From NCBI GenBank assembly GCA_002298915.1, contig DBML01000008.1, forward strand, positions 62,001-126,000: a stretch of 64,000 nucleotides of DNA, written 5' to 3'. Made by a program: the position numbers and the translations under genes. Source of the DNA: Clostridium sp. UBA699 (GTDB taxonomy: Bacteria; Bacillota; Clostridia; Clostridiales; Clostridiaceae). Shown here one piece after another: positions 50,779 to 60,570 of this stretch. Numbering within the stretch: the first letter of the stretch is position 1; every line of letters begins with the position of its first letter. Below the pieces are notes generated by a model, which saw only the letters and a program-made list of their open reading frames with translations, made no database searches and was not told the origin of the DNA.

Positions 50779-51402
50779 CTAGTTTTCCTTTGCAGTTTTG
50801 CCCCTCGTGCCCAGCTCTTCGTGGAGCACTGAGGAAACCCTCTTGTAAACGGGGAGAGTGATAAACGCTATCACAAGCCCTTTGAGCAGGTTGAACGGCA
50901 CTATCGCCCATACTATGAAGCTGTTCAGATCCTTGATGTTCGAGTTCACCTTCGTGCCCATTGCGACTACAGCCGACACAGGGAAGTTGAGCACCTTCTC
51001 GTAAAGCGGGAGCAGCACAAAGTAGTTAAGTACAGAAGCGGCAAGGGTCATAAGGACCGTCCCAAGCAGCATTCCGATCACTGCGTTCCTCCTGTTCTTT
51101 TCCTTTGAATACCAGAAACCTGCCGCAGCAACGTAAACAGATCCGACTGCGAAGTTTGCGGCTTCCCCTATGAAGGCGGTTCCTCCCACGAATATGCCGT
51201 GCAGCACATTCTTCAGGAGCTCTATTGCGATCCCCGCCGCAGGCCCAAGCGCGAATGCTCCAATGAGCGCAGGCAGGTCGCTTACGTCGATCTTAAGGAA
51301 AGGCGGGAATATCGGCGTCGCAAGCTCCAGGAACATGAGCAGGAAAGCGATAACACCCAGCATCGAGACTTTGATCATTTTGTTCAGTTTTTGGTTTGCC
51401 AT
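50779..51402 (-). CDS. ribU: Riboflavin ECF transporter S component RibU
   Basis: 207 residues with about six membrane segments. It is the substrate-binding S component of an energy-coupling-factor vitamin transporter: APTIFPPFL-like LATPIFPPFLKIDVSDLPALIGAFALGPAAG and LLKNVLHGIFVGGTAFIGE are S-component hallmarks, and the FMN riboswitch directly upstream assigns riboflavin as substrate. The EcfA/EcfT module is elsewhere. C-terminus basic and cytosolic. Confidence 0.94.
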   Translation of the reverse strand: MANQKLNKMIKVSMLGVIAFLLMFLELATPIFPPFLKIDVSDLPALIGAFALGPAAGIAIELLKNVLHGIFVGGTAFIGEAANFAVGSVYVAAAGFWYSKEKNRRNAVIGMLLGTVLMTLAASVLNYFVLLPLYEKVLNFPVSAVVAMGTKVNSNIKDLNSFIVWAIVPFNLLKGLVIAFITLPVYKRVSSVLHEELGTRGKTAKEN

Positions 51403-51433
51403 TTGTCATTTCCTCCTTGGAATCTCCAGAGAT

Positions 51434-51587
51434 ACAAAAAGCCCCGGCAAAGGCCAGGGCGACGTTTATATCCTACATCTTCTACCATCCAGACTGTACT
51501 GTCGGCTTCGGAATTCAACCGAATCAGCCATTGCTGGCTCGCGGGCTTTACCGCCGGTGGGGAATCACACCCCGCCCTGAAGATCAC
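51434..51587 (-). promoter_or_regulatory. FMN riboswitch (RFN element) with terminator
   Basis: The minus strand reads GATCTTCAGGGCGGGGTG..., TTCCCCACCGGCGGTAAAGCCC, GCCGACAGTACAGTCTGGATG, the full RFN consensus (51476-51587). A terminator GCCCTGG/CCGGGGC with T-run follows at 51434-51462. FMN should terminate transcription before ribU. Confidence 0.96.
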
Positions 51588-51638
51588 TTATTATTTATTT
51601 ACACATACATTATATACCATATGCAAGCATATTTCAAA

Positions 51639-53810
51639 TTATTTTGCGTCTCCGCTTCCCTTCATGGTGAGAGATATCCTGTTCCTCTTTTCGTCCACCT
51701 CCAGCACTGTCACTTCGACTATGTCGTTGACCTTGACTACCTCGAGAGGGTGCTTTACAAACTTGTCTGAGAGCTGGCTTATGTGCACGAGGCCGTCCTG
51801 GTGGACTCCGATGTCCACGAAGGCCCCGAAGTCAGCCACGTTCCTTACGGTGCCCATGAGCTTCATGCCCGGCTTCAGGTCCTTGAGCTCCACAACCCCT
51901 GTCTTTAGTATCGGTTTCGGCAGCTCCTCCCTCGGGTCTCGTCCCGGCTTCCTGATCTCCTTGACTATGTCCTTGAGCGTTGGCACACCCACGCCGAGCC
52001 TCTTCGCTATATCATCTTCGCCCAGCTTTGCGACCCGGCTGTCTATGTCCGCGAGGCTTCCCTTTTTTAGTTCGTCCCGAGTGTAGCCGAGCAGCTCGAG
52101 CAGCTTCCTGCAGGAATCGTAGGATTCCGGGTGAACCCCGGTGTTGTCTAAAGGCTCGTCGCTCTCCATGACCCTGAGGAACCCGGCGCACTGTTCGAAC
52201 GCCTTAGGCCCCAGCCTCTTGACCTTCAGCAGCTCTTTCCTGCTCCTGAACTTGCCTGCGTCCTCCCTGAAGGCGACGATGTTGTCGGCAATGTTGGAGT
52301 TTATGCCGGAAATGTAGGTGAGGAGCGCTGGCGTCGCTATGTTGAGGTCTACCCCAACAGTGTTGACGCAGTCCTCAACGACTCCCTTAAGAGATTCGTC
52401 AAGCTTCTTGGTCGCAACGTCGTGCTGGTACTGTCCGACGCCTATGGATTTTGGGTCTATCTTAACAAGCTCAGCCAGGGGGTCCTGCAGCCTCCTGCCG
52501 ATGGAGATCGCCCCTCTGAGCGAAACGTTTATGTCGGGGTATTCCTTCGACGCAAGCTCCGACGCGGAATACACCGAGGCTCCCGCTTCAGAAACTATCA
52601 CGTAGAAGAGCTCCCTTCCAGTCTCAGCCTTCACTTCCTTTATGAGCTCGGCTATTACCTCCTCTGACTCCCTGCTTGCCGTGCCGTTTCCGAGGGATAT
52701 GACGTCAACCTCGAATTTCTTGACGAGCTCCTTGAGCTTCCTGACGGACGCTTCCTTGTCGTTCCTGGAAAGCGTGACGTAAACCGTGGCGGTGTCCAGA
52801 AGCTTGCCGGTGTCGTCCAGCACGGCTATCTTGCAGCCTGTCCTGAAGCCGGGGTCGAAGCCCATCACCGTCTTCCCCTTTATGGGCGACTGCATGAGCA
52901 GCGCTGCCAGGTTCTTCTTGAAAATGTCTATGGCTCCCTCTTCGCCCTTCTCGGTGAGCTCAGCCCTTATCTCCCTCTCTATTGAAGGGTAAATGAGCCT
53001 TTTGAGGGAGTCCCTTGCGGCAACCTCGATGTACTTGTCGGTCGCCGGGTTGCCCTTCAGCGTCTTCCTTATGAGGTAGTCCGCTATTGCCTCAGTGTCT
53101 GCGGTGACCTTGACTGCGAGAACCTTCTCCTTTTCCCCCCTGTTGATAGCGAGTATCCTGTGGGGCGGAACGTTCCTTACAGGCTCCCTGTAGCTGTAGT
53201 ACATCTCGTAAGGCGTTGTCTCCTCGCTGGACCCGCTGCTCTCGAGGCTTCCGTTCCTCTTCACGTACTGCCTTATCCATTTCCTGAAGTCGGCCTCATC
53301 GGATATCATCTCGCTGATTATGTCCATTGCGCCAGCCAGCGCCTCCTCGGCTGAAGCGACCTCCTTCCCGGCGTCGATGAACTCCGCAGCCTTACCCTCT
53401 ATGTTGCCTCTGAATTCCCCTCCGAAGATCAGGTCCGCAAGGGGCTTCAGCCCCCTTTCCGCGGCTATCGTCGCCCTCGTCCTTTTCTTCGGCTTATAAG
53501 GCCTGTATATGTCCTCGACCTCTGTAAGGGTTTCGCATTTCAGCACTTCCCTCCTGAGCTCCTCGCTGAGCTTGCCCTGCTCCTCTATGAGCCTTATCAC
53601 GTCCTGCTTTCTCTCCTCCAGGTTCCTGAGGTATGTAAGCCTTTCGCTGAGCTCCCTGAGGGTCGTGTCGCTCATCCCGCCGGTGAGCTCCTTCCTGTAC
53701 CTGGCTATGAATGGGACCGTGTTTCCGCTGTCCAGAAGCTCAACCACCGCATTCACGTGCTTCAGGCTGACTTCCAGCTCCCTGCCCAGCCTCTCGTTTA
53801 TGTTTGTCAT
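51639..53810 (-). CDS. tex: Tex family transcription accessory protein (S1 domain)
   Basis: 723 residues from ATG 53810. Tex_N helical domain (FIARYRKELTGGMSDTTLRELSERL), a central RNase H-like fold (MGFDPGFRTGCKIAVLDDTGK), a helix-hairpin-helix region (ISGINSNIADNIVAFREDAGKF... RLGPKAFEQCAGFLR) and a C-terminal S1 RNA-binding domain (GTVRNVADFGAFVDIGVHQDGLVHISQLS). Tex is a conserved nucleic-acid-binding protein affecting transcription; the detailed role is unsettled. Confidence 0.96.
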   Translation of the reverse strand: MTNINERLGRELEVSLKHVNAVVELLDSGNTVPFIARYRKELTGGMSDTTLRELSERLTYLRNLEERKQDVIRLIEEQGKLSEELRREVLKCETLTEVEDIYRPYKPKKRTRATIAAERGLKPLADLIFGGEFRGNIEGKAAEFIDAGKEVASAEEALAGAMDIISEMISDEADFRKWIRQYVKRNGSLESSGSSEETTPYEMYYSYREPVRNVPPHRILAINRGEKEKVLAVKVTADTEAIADYLIRKTLKGNPATDKYIEVAARDSLKRLIYPSIEREIRAELTEKGEEGAIDIFKKNLAALLMQSPIKGKTVMGFDPGFRTGCKIAVLDDTGKLLDTATVYVTLSRNDKEASVRKLKELVKKFEVDVISLGNGTASRESEEVIAELIKEVKAETGRELFYVIVSEAGASVYSASELASKEYPDINVSLRGAISIGRRLQDPLAELVKIDPKSIGVGQYQHDVATKKLDESLKGVVEDCVNTVGVDLNIATPALLTYISGINSNIADNIVAFREDAGKFRSRKELLKVKRLGPKAFEQCAGFLRVMESDEPLDNTGVHPESYDSCRKLLELLGYTRDELKKGSLADIDSRVAKLGEDDIAKRLGVGVPTLKDIVKEIRKPGRDPREELPKPILKTGVVELKDLKPGMKLMGTVRNVADFGAFVDIGVHQDGLVHISQLSDKFVKHPLEVVKVNDIVEVTVLEVDEKRNRISLTMKGSGDAK

Positions 53811-53860
53811 GTTGCTGCCACCTCTCAATTTTTTCTCTGTTAAGCGAAATCAGGCAGTAT

Positions 53861-54974
53861 TTACACTGCCTGAGATTCCTGTTTTAGGTATTCGATTATG
53901 AAAGCGTCCAGGTCGCCGTCCATGACGGCGTTGACGTTCGTGTTCTCGACCTTTGTCCTGTGGTCCTTTACCATCGTGTAAGGCTGGAAGGTGTATGACC
54001 TGATCTGGCTTCCCCAGCCCATGTCCTTCTGCTCCCCCGTGAGATCCTCAATCCTGTCCTTGTGCGCCCTTTCCTTGAGCTCAACAAGCTTGCTCTTGAG
54101 CATCTTCATGGCCTCTTCCCTGTTGTAGTGCTGGCTCCTCTGGTTCTGGCACTGCACAATTATCCCTGTAGGGAGGTGCGTTATCCTTATCGCCGATTCG
54201 GTCTTGTTAACATGCTGTCCTCCAGCTCCGCCCGACCTGTACGTGTCAACCTTCAAGTCCTCGGGCCTTATGGTTATGTCCTGGCTCTGGGTAAGCTCAG
54301 GGAGCACCTCCACCGAGGCGAAGGATGTCTGCCTCTTGCCGTTTGCGTTGAAGGGTGATATCCTCACGAGCCTGTGTATGCCCTTTTCAGCTTTAAGGTA
54401 CCCGTAGGCGTATTCGCCCGAGATCCTGAGAGTGGCGCTTTTTATCCCGTAGTCGTCCGCCGGAAGGATGTCTATCGTCTCCACCTTGTAGCCTTTCTTC
54501 TCAGCCCACCTGGTGTACATCCTCAGAAGCATCTCCGTCCAGTCCTGTGCGTCCGTTCCGCCGACGCCCACGTGCAGGTCGAGGATGGCGTTGTTCTTGT
54601 CGTATTCGCCTGACAGCAGCTGCTGGATCCTCATGCCCTCCAGCTCAGCGGCTATGGCTTCAGTGTCCTGCTGTATCTCCTTAAGAAGGGTCAGGTCTTC
54701 CTCCTCGATGGCCATCTGCGTGAGCACCTCGGCGTCCTCGATCCTCGCAGCGAGGCTTTCGCATGCATCCACCTTCTGCTTGAGGGAATTTGCTTCCATC
54801 GATATCTCCTGGGCCCTTCCCGTGTCGTCCCAGAAGCCCGGCTGCTGCATCTGAAGCTCCAGTTCTTCTATCCTGGTTTTTATCCTGGCCAGGTCAAAGA
54901 GAATCCCTTACTTTCCTATATGTTTCACTCAATTCGCCGAGCCTGCTCAGCGCTTCTTCCAGCTGTACCGACAT
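53861..54974 (-). CDS. prfB: Peptide chain release factor 2, programmed +1 frameshift
   Basis: 370 residues if translation starts at ATG 54974 (after AGGAGTGG), reads 26 codons to CTT TGA (UGA at 54894-54896) and shifts +1 to continue GAC CTG GCC. The CTT-TGA-C slippery site is canonical. The upstream SD-like stimulator reads AGGGAT, one base poorer than usual. RF2 recognises UGA and UAA: SPF motif RLVRISPFN, and the catalytic GGQ in SGGAGGQHVNKTES. Low RF2 allows the shift, so it regulates itself. Two open frames at this place are one gene, not a pseudogene. It follows secA by 24 bp. Confidence 0.97.
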
Positions 54975-54998
54975 TTGATCCACTCCTAAAATGTATTT

Positions 54999-57509
54999 TT
55001 ATTTCAGCCTGCCGCAGCAGTTCTTGTACTTCTTGCCGCTGCCGCACGGGCAAGGATCGTTCCTGCCCACCCTGTTCTCCTTCACCAAAGGCTCTTTCCT
55101 GTTGGAATCGTCCTCGTCGTAGTTCGTCGCGGTCTCCTCTGCAACCCTTTCCCTCTCTGGAGCTTTCTGGATCTGGACGTGGAACAGGTACTTTATTGTG
55201 TCGACCTTTATGCTCTCGATCATCTCTTCGAACATGGCGCTTCCCTCGAAGGAGTAGGCCTGGGCAGGGTCCTGCTGCTTGTAAGCCCTGAGGCCTATTC
55301 CCTGCTTAAGGTGGTCCATGTTGTCTATGTGGTCCATCCACTTGGTGTCGACGACCCTAAGAAGTATAACCCTTTCTATCTCCCTCATGTGCTCCGGCGA
55401 GAACTCGTTTTCCTTCTCCATGTATATGGAGGTTGCTATGTGCAGGAGCCTCTCCTTTATCTCTTCGTTCGAGATCAGCGAAAGCTCTTTTGCTGTCGCA
55501 GCTCCCTTAGGCAGGAATATGTCCTCCAGGTAGTCGATGAGCTTTTCCATGTCGCTTTCCAGCTCGTCCTCAAGCCCGGACACATGGGAGTCGACGGCCG
55601 AATTGACCAGGTCCCTTATCATCTCCTGGATCTGCAGATGGATGTCCTCTCCCTCGAGCACCTCTGTCCTCTGCTTGTATATTATCTCCCTCTGCTTGTT
55701 GATTACGTCGTCGTAGTTGAGGAGGGTCTTTCTTATGTCGAAGTTGTTTCCTTCAACCTTCTTCTGCGCATTTTCTATGGCGTTAGTTATCATCTTGCTC
55801 TCGATGGCTTCGTCCTCCTGGAGGCCCAGCTTTTCGACTATGCCTGTAAGCCTGTCAGATCCGAATATCCTCATGAGGTCATCCTCCAGGGATACGAAGA
55901 ACCTGGACTCTCCCGGGTCTCCCTGACGTCCTGAACGTCCCCTGAGCTGGTTGTCTATACGCCTTGACTCGTGCCTCTCGGAGCCTATTATCTTGAGGCC
56001 GCCTACTTCGACGACGCCCTCGCCGAGCTTTATGTCCGTACCACGTCCCGCCATGTTGGTCGCGATGGTTACCATCCCGAGCTCGCCGGCGTGGGAGATG
56101 ATCTCTGCCTCCATCTCGTGGTATTTGGCGTTGAGCACCTGGTGGCTTATGCCTCTCTTCCTGAGCATCTCGGAAAGCACCTCTGACTTCTCGATGCTAA
56201 CGGTACCTACGAGTACAGGCTGCCCTTTCTGGTTGGTCTCTATTATCTCCTCGACTATGGAAAGGAACTTGCCCCTCATGGTCTTGTACACCACGTCCGG
56301 CTGGTCGATCCTTACCATCGGCATGTTAGTAGGTATCTCTATTACGTCCAGGCCGTATATTTCCCTGAACTCGTTCTCCTCAGTCAAGGCTGTACCGGTC
56401 ATTCCGGCGAGCTTTTTGAACATCCTGAAGTAGTTCTGGTAGGTTATGGTAGCGAGAGTCTTGGACTCCCTTTCGACCTTGACGCCTTCCTTTGCCTCTA
56501 TGGCCTGGTGGAGTCCGTCGCTGTACCTTCTTCCTTCCATCATTCTTCCGGTGAACTCGTCGACTATAAGGACCTCGCCTTCCCTCACCATGTAGTCCTT
56601 GTCCCTCTTCATGATGTAGTTAGCTTTGAGGGCCTGCACAACGTGGTGCTGCATTTCCATGTTGTCTGCATCGGCGTAGTTATCCACGCTGAAATACTTT
56701 TCTGCCTTCTCGACACCTTCGTCTGTCAGGATTACGGAATTTGTCTTCTCGTCCACGGTGTAGTCCGTCTCGCCCTTCAGCATCTTGGCGAAATAGTCTG
56801 CAACCTTGTAGAAATCCGTGGACTTGTCGCCCTGCCCCGATATGATCAGAGGAGTCCTGGCTTCGTCTATAAGTATGGAGTCGACCTCGTCGACGATTGC
56901 GTAGTTGAGCCCCCTCTGGACCCTCTCCTCCATGTATATCACCATGTTGTCCCTCAAGTAGTCGAAGCCGAACTCGCTGTTTGTTCCGTAGGTTATGTCG
57001 CAGCCGTACGCCTGCTTCCTCTCTTCGCGGTTAAGGTTGTGAAGGATGACGCCGCAGCTCATGCCAAGGAACTCGTATATAGGGCCCATAGTGTCCCTGT
57101 CCCTCCTGGCGAGATAGTCGTTAACTGTTACGATATGGACGCCCTTGCCTTCAAGCGCGTTTAGGTAGGCAGGCAGGGTTGCGACCAGTGTCTTACCTTC
57201 GCCTGTCTTCATCTCAGATATCCTTCCCTGGTGGAGGACAACTCCTCCCATGAGCTGCACCCTGAAGTGCCTCATTCCCGTAACCCTTGACGATGCCTCC
57301 CTTACAACTGCGAACGCTTCCGGAAGTATGCCGTCCAGTGTTTCACCGTTTGCCAGCCTTTCCTTGAACTCAGCGGTCTTAGCCCTAAGCTCCTCGTCGG
57401 TGAGCGCCTTAATTGCAGGCTCGAAAGCCTCGATTTTATCAGCGATCGGGACTATCCTCTTGATTTCCCTGTCGCTGTATGTTCCGAACAACTTGTCAAA
57501 TAGTTTCAT
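54999..57509 (-). CDS. secA: Preprotein translocase ATPase SecA
   Basis: 836 residues, full length. Walker A MKTGEGKTLVATLPAYL, DEAD-type VDEVDSILIDEARTPLIISG, preprotein crosslinking and helical scaffold domains in the middle, motif VI HESRRIDNQLRGRSGRQGDPG, and a C-terminal Zn-binding tail CPCGSGKKYKNCCG. It drives export through SecYEG, of which SecG is encoded in this window. The hpf gene upstream is a usual neighbour. Confidence 0.98.
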   Translation of the reverse strand: MKLFDKLFGTYSDREIKRIVPIADKIEAFEPAIKALTDEELRAKTAEFKERLANGETLDGILPEAFAVVREASSRVTGMRHFRVQLMGGVVLHQGRISEMKTGEGKTLVATLPAYLNALEGKGVHIVTVNDYLARRDRDTMGPIYEFLGMSCGVILHNLNREERKQAYGCDITYGTNSEFGFDYLRDNMVIYMEERVQRGLNYAIVDEVDSILIDEARTPLIISGQGDKSTDFYKVADYFAKMLKGETDYTVDEKTNSVILTDEGVEKAEKYFSVDNYADADNMEMQHHVVQALKANYIMKRDKDYMVREGEVLIVDEFTGRMMEGRRYSDGLHQAIEAKEGVKVERESKTLATITYQNYFRMFKKLAGMTGTALTEENEFREIYGLDVIEIPTNMPMVRIDQPDVVYKTMRGKFLSIVEEIIETNQKGQPVLVGTVSIEKSEVLSEMLRKRGISHQVLNAKYHEMEAEIISHAGELGMVTIATNMAGRGTDIKLGEGVVEVGGLKIIGSERHESRRIDNQLRGRSGRQGDPGESRFFVSLEDDLMRIFGSDRLTGIVEKLGLQEDEAIESKMITNAIENAQKKVEGNNFDIRKTLLNYDDVINKQREIIYKQRTEVLEGEDIHLQIQEMIRDLVNSAVDSHVSGLEDELESDMEKLIDYLEDIFLPKGAATAKELSLISNEEIKERLLHIATSIYMEKENEFSPEHMREIERVILLRVVDTKWMDHIDNMDHLKQGIGLRAYKQQDPAQAYSFEGSAMFEEMIESIKVDTIKYLFHVQIQKAPERERVAEETATNYDEDDSNRKEPLVKENRVGRNDPCPCGSGKKYKNCCGRLK

Positions 57510-57631
57510 CTATCAGTAACCTCACAAAATTTATTTTTGCCTATAACATATAAATTATACCACCTAAATTTTTCCCATTCAAACTTTTATGCGCTTTCAA
57601 ATGTAAATATTGTGTTATTCAGCTGCCGCAT

Positions 57632-57658
57632 AAAAAAAGAGGAAGCTTCCGCTTCCCC
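57632..57658 (-). terminator. Terminator of hpf
   Basis: GGAAGC/GCTTCC with a GGAA loop, followed on the minus strand by TCTTTTTTT, after the hpf stop and before the secA promoter region. Confidence 0.85.
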
Positions 57659-57674
57659 GTTTATTCATTAAATA

Positions 57675-58223
57675 TTAGAATTCAGGACCTATCAAACCGT
57701 AGTTCCCATCCTTCCTTTTGTAAACAACATTGACTTGCTCTGTGTCGCTGTCCCTGAAGACAAAGAAGTTGTGTCCGAGAAGCTCCATCTGAAGCACTGC
57801 CTCTTCAGCCGACATGTACTTGACTGCGAATCTCTTTGTCTTGACGATCTGGATTTCATCGCTCTCCTCTTCTTCAGGCAAAGGTATTGACTGATATCTG
57901 AGGGAGTCGTTTCCGTAGTTCCTCTTCTCAAGCTTTGTCCTCTGTTTCCTGATCTGCCTTTCAAGTATATCGATTACCAGATCGATGGATTTATACATAT
58001 CATCTGTTGCCTCTTCACCTCTTAATATTACCCCGTTGAACGGGATAGTAACTTCAATTACCTGCTTTGCTTTTTGTACGCTTCTGTTTTTTTCCACTCT
58101 GAATGTAACGTGTGCCTCCACATTAGGGTTGAAATAACGGTCAAGCTTAGACAATTTTTCTTCTGCAGCGCTTCGCAGTGCATCAGTAATCTCCACGTTT
58201 TTTCCTCTAACTGTTATTTTCAT
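57675..58223 (-). CDS. hpf: Ribosome hibernation promoting factor, long form
   Basis: 182 residues, so the long HPF with N-terminal S30AE/YfiA domain (about 1-100: MKITVRGKNVEITDALRSAAEEKLSKLDRYF) and C-terminal dimerisation domain (about 125-180: KRFAVKYMSAEEAVLQMELLGHNFFVFRDSDT). It joins two idle 70S ribosomes into 100S dimers in stationary phase. It reads toward secA and ends in a strong terminator. Confidence 0.96.
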   Translation of the reverse strand: MKITVRGKNVEITDALRSAAEEKLSKLDRYFNPNVEAHVTFRVEKNRSVQKAKQVIEVTIPFNGVILRGEEATDDMYKSIDLVIDILERQIRKQRTKLEKRNYGNDSLRYQSIPLPEEEESDEIQIVKTKRFAVKYMSAEEAVLQMELLGHNFFVFRDSDTEQVNVVYKRKDGNYGLIGPEF

Positions 58224-58379
58224 AATTCCAGCCCCTTTCTAATTGTTGAAAAAATTTATGTTAACTTTATTTTAATACTCTTACAATCAAAATACAATAG
58301 CTGATGTGCGAATTTTTGAAATTATCAGTAAATAAGAACGCGGGCAAGGAAACGCCGGCAAATAACAGATATTGTCAGC

Positions 58380-59183
58380 TTATAGGTTTATCACGTCCAG
58401 GTCATCCGGGACGAAAATCTCGCCATCAAAGAACTCTCTGCCCTCTGCAGTATAAAGCTCCTTCCTTCTCTCTATGTTCTTGTCCTCTGTGTGGAACATC
58501 ACTACAGCCTTTGCCTTAAGCCTGGCTGCGTTTTCGCAGGCCTCCCTTACCGTGGCATGGTTCTTCTCGTAAGGTTCGAAGATGTCCTTCTCCGAATATA
58601 GGCAGAAGGCTTCGTGTAGCAGGTAGTCTGCGTTTTCCGCAAACTCGGACAGCTCCTCCTTGTAAGGCTCGTCACCGAGGAAGGTGACCTTTTTGCCGTT
58701 ACCCAGGGTAAGGCTGAAGCCGAACTGCATAAGCTTGGTGCTCTTTATGTCGAAAAACTCGACATCCCAGCCCATTATGGGAAGCTTGCATCTGTCACAT
58801 ATCTCCCTGAAAATTATCCTGTTGCCGATGTACTGCGTGAACTTCTTTTCTAGCAGAAGGCCTGCTATTATGTTTATTGCGTCTATATTGTCCCTGTAGC
58901 AGTGGATCCAAAGCCTGCCCTCGTACCTCCCATCCAGAATGGCTTGGGATACAGCCCTTATTATCCAGACTATGCCGGTCATGTGGTCGTTGTGGCTGTG
59001 GGTGATGAACACGTTGTGGACCTGGTTTATGTCTATCTCAAGCTTCTCGAGGTTAACGAGCACTGTGTTTCCTCCGCCCGTGTCGACCAGGAAATGCTCC
59101 TTCCCGTCAGATAAAGTGAAGCAGGTGTTGTAGCATTTTGTTACCATGGCACTGCCCGTGCCGAGCATGTTTAAAGTTTCCAT
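58380..59183 (-). CDS. MBL-fold metallohydrolase (RNase Z-like)
   Basis: 267 residues. Metallo-beta-lactamase fold: NMLGTGSAM start, FLVDTGGG, the metal motif THSHNDHMTGI (H-x-H-x-D-H), FLGDEP and a late His in VVMFHTED. The order resembles RNase Z/arylsulfatase-type hydrolases, but it lacks the long flexible arm of tRNase Z. Substrate unknown. The J-like EKDIFEPYEKNHATVREACENAARL segment often closes such domains. Single-gene unit. Confidence 0.9.
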   Translation of the reverse strand: METLNMLGTGSAMVTKCYNTCFTLSDGKEHFLVDTGGGNTVLVNLEKLEIDINQVHNVFITHSHNDHMTGIVWIIRAVSQAILDGRYEGRLWIHCYRDNIDAINIIAGLLLEKKFTQYIGNRIIFREICDRCKLPIMGWDVEFFDIKSTKLMQFGFSLTLGNGKKVTFLGDEPYKEELSEFAENADYLLHEAFCLYSEKDIFEPYEKNHATVREACENAARLKAKAVVMFHTEDKNIERRKELYTAEGREFFDGEIFVPDDLDVINL

Positions 59184-59364
59184 ATGTTCCTCCGATGAAT
59201 TGCGCGCAAAAATTTTAGCTGGACTTGCCTTTTATATTTTATAACTGACCAATCAAAATTTCAAATCTATTTGCTGAAAATAGAAAAATGCCGTGCTATA
59301 ATAATCCTATGGGGTTATCGTAAGACTCTATGTAACGACATTATGAATGAGGAGCAAAAATAAG

Positions 59365-59655
59365 ATGACATTCAAAGACATTATAAACAATAAACCGCTT
59401 TATTTGAATTTATTATTGGCTTTAACGGTTGCAATTTTACTGGTTAGCAGAAGCATCCCGCTTATCGTAATATTCCTTGTTTCGTTTATTTTTGAAGGGG
59501 ATATGATGATTTCATTAAGATTCAAAGACAACAGGCTGAAAATATTTCTATATTCTGTGATATTTTCGCTAATAACAGTAGGGGTGTTTTTCGGGAGCAT
59601 TTTTGCTTTTATTGACAATGCTGTTGTCAGGGATATTGTAACCTACATTCTTTGA
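59365..59655 (+). CDS. Small hydrophobic membrane protein, unknown
   Basis: 96 residues from ATG 59365 with GAGGAG 11 nt upstream (ATG 59347 has no site). Three hydrophobic segments (about residues 10-30, 30-47 and 63-90). Clearly AT-richer than neighbouring genes, with many Ile/Phe/Leu residues. A TATAAT -10 lies at 59296-59301 and a plus-strand terminator follows. No family recognised; possibly acquired. Confidence 0.6.
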   Translation: MTFKDIINNKPLYLNLLLALTVAILLVSRSIPLIVIFLVSFIFEGDMMISLRFKDNRLKIFLYSVIFSLITVGVFFGSIFAFIDNAVVRDIVTYIL

Positions 59656-59749
59656 TCGAAATTTTGCGTTTGAATTTACAATCAGAAGAAAAAAACCGAG
59701 CCAGTTAGATTGCTGTCGCCGTCAAAGTTCCATGAACAAAAAGCATTTA

Positions 59750-59794
59750 TCGCCACTCAAACTGTTAAACAGATTAGGTGGCGACATTTTTTTG
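59750..59794 (+). terminator. Terminator after the small membrane gene
   Basis: TCGCCAC/GTGGCGA stem with a 21-nt loop followed by CATTTTTTT on the plus strand. Confidence 0.7.
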
Positions 59795-59798
59795 CTTT

Positions 59799-60557
59799 TT
59801 AAGTTATCGTGTTTATCACTTCCAGCATATCGTCTGCGGCTGTTATGGACTTAGCGTTCACCTGATATGCCCTCTGAGTCATTATCATGTCTGTCATGCT
59901 CTGTATTGTGTCAACGTTGGAGCTCTCCAGCGCCCTCTGCCTTAGCACCCCGAAGCCTATTCCCGGATTGTCGGCAGAGTTGTACAAAGCGAGGCCGTCC
60001 TTCAAAGAGTATCTGCCTTCCCCCAGGGATATGAGCTCGTCGCTGTTCCCGGTCGCGTAGATTATGACCTTGCCAAGCTGCACCGCATCACCGCTGCTGT
60101 CCTTTGCAGTGATGATGCCGTCTCCTCCTATGCTTATCTCAGAGCCCTGAGGCCACTGCCCGAAAGGCACATAGCATTCCATGCTGAGCAGGTTACCCGA
60201 ATCGTCGGTGATCGAGTTGTCCCCGTTCTGGTGGAAGCCCCCGTTCCTTGTAAGGGTTAGCTCTCCTTCCGGCGAGACAACACCGAAGAAGCCCATGCCC
60301 TCCAGAGCCATGTGGAAGCTGCCCTCCGAAGGTGTGATCGCGCCCTGCCTGAAATCCGTTTTTGACATGACAGCCTTTGAGCCGGCGCTTATTCCAAGCT
60401 GGTTCTTGCCTATCTCATTGACCAGGAGGTCGCTGAAGTCCGCCTGTTTCTGCTTATAGCCAGCAGTTGATGCGTTCGATATCTGGTCAGCTACGTTGTC
60501 CATGACGTTCTGAGCCGTCTTCATTCCTGAGCTTCCGATCCTCATTCCGTTAAACAT
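59799..60557 (-). CDS. Flagellar basal-body rod/hook protein (FlgF/FlgG-like)
   Basis: 252 residues, ATG after GGGGGTAACGG. N-terminal rod motif SSGMKTAQNVMDNVADQISNASTAGYKQK, central beta domain, C-terminal motif ALESSNVDTIQSMTDMIMTQRAYQVNAKSI with the ANNLAN-like assembly helices. These are rod or hook components exported by the flagellar type III system. It is the second of two paralogues and corresponds to the FlhP type of Bacillus; exact rod position cannot be told. Last gene of the visible flagellar run. Confidence 0.92.
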   Translation of the reverse strand: MFNGMRIGSSGMKTAQNVMDNVADQISNASTAGYKQKQADFSDLLVNEIGKNQLGISAGSKAVMSKTDFRQGAITPSEGSFHMALEGMGFFGVVSPEGELTLTRNGGFHQNGDNSITDDSGNLLSMECYVPFGQWPQGSEISIGGDGIITAKDSSGDAVQLGKVIIYATGNSDELISLGEGRYSLKDGLALYNSADNPGIGFGVLRQRALESSNVDTIQSMTDMIMTQRAYQVNAKSITAADDMLEVINTIT

Positions 60558-60570
60558 GATCCGTTACCCC

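Noticed and set aside
53861..54974. prfB as a frameshifted pseudogene
   Set aside because: The shift is at the canonical CTT-TGA-C programmed site.
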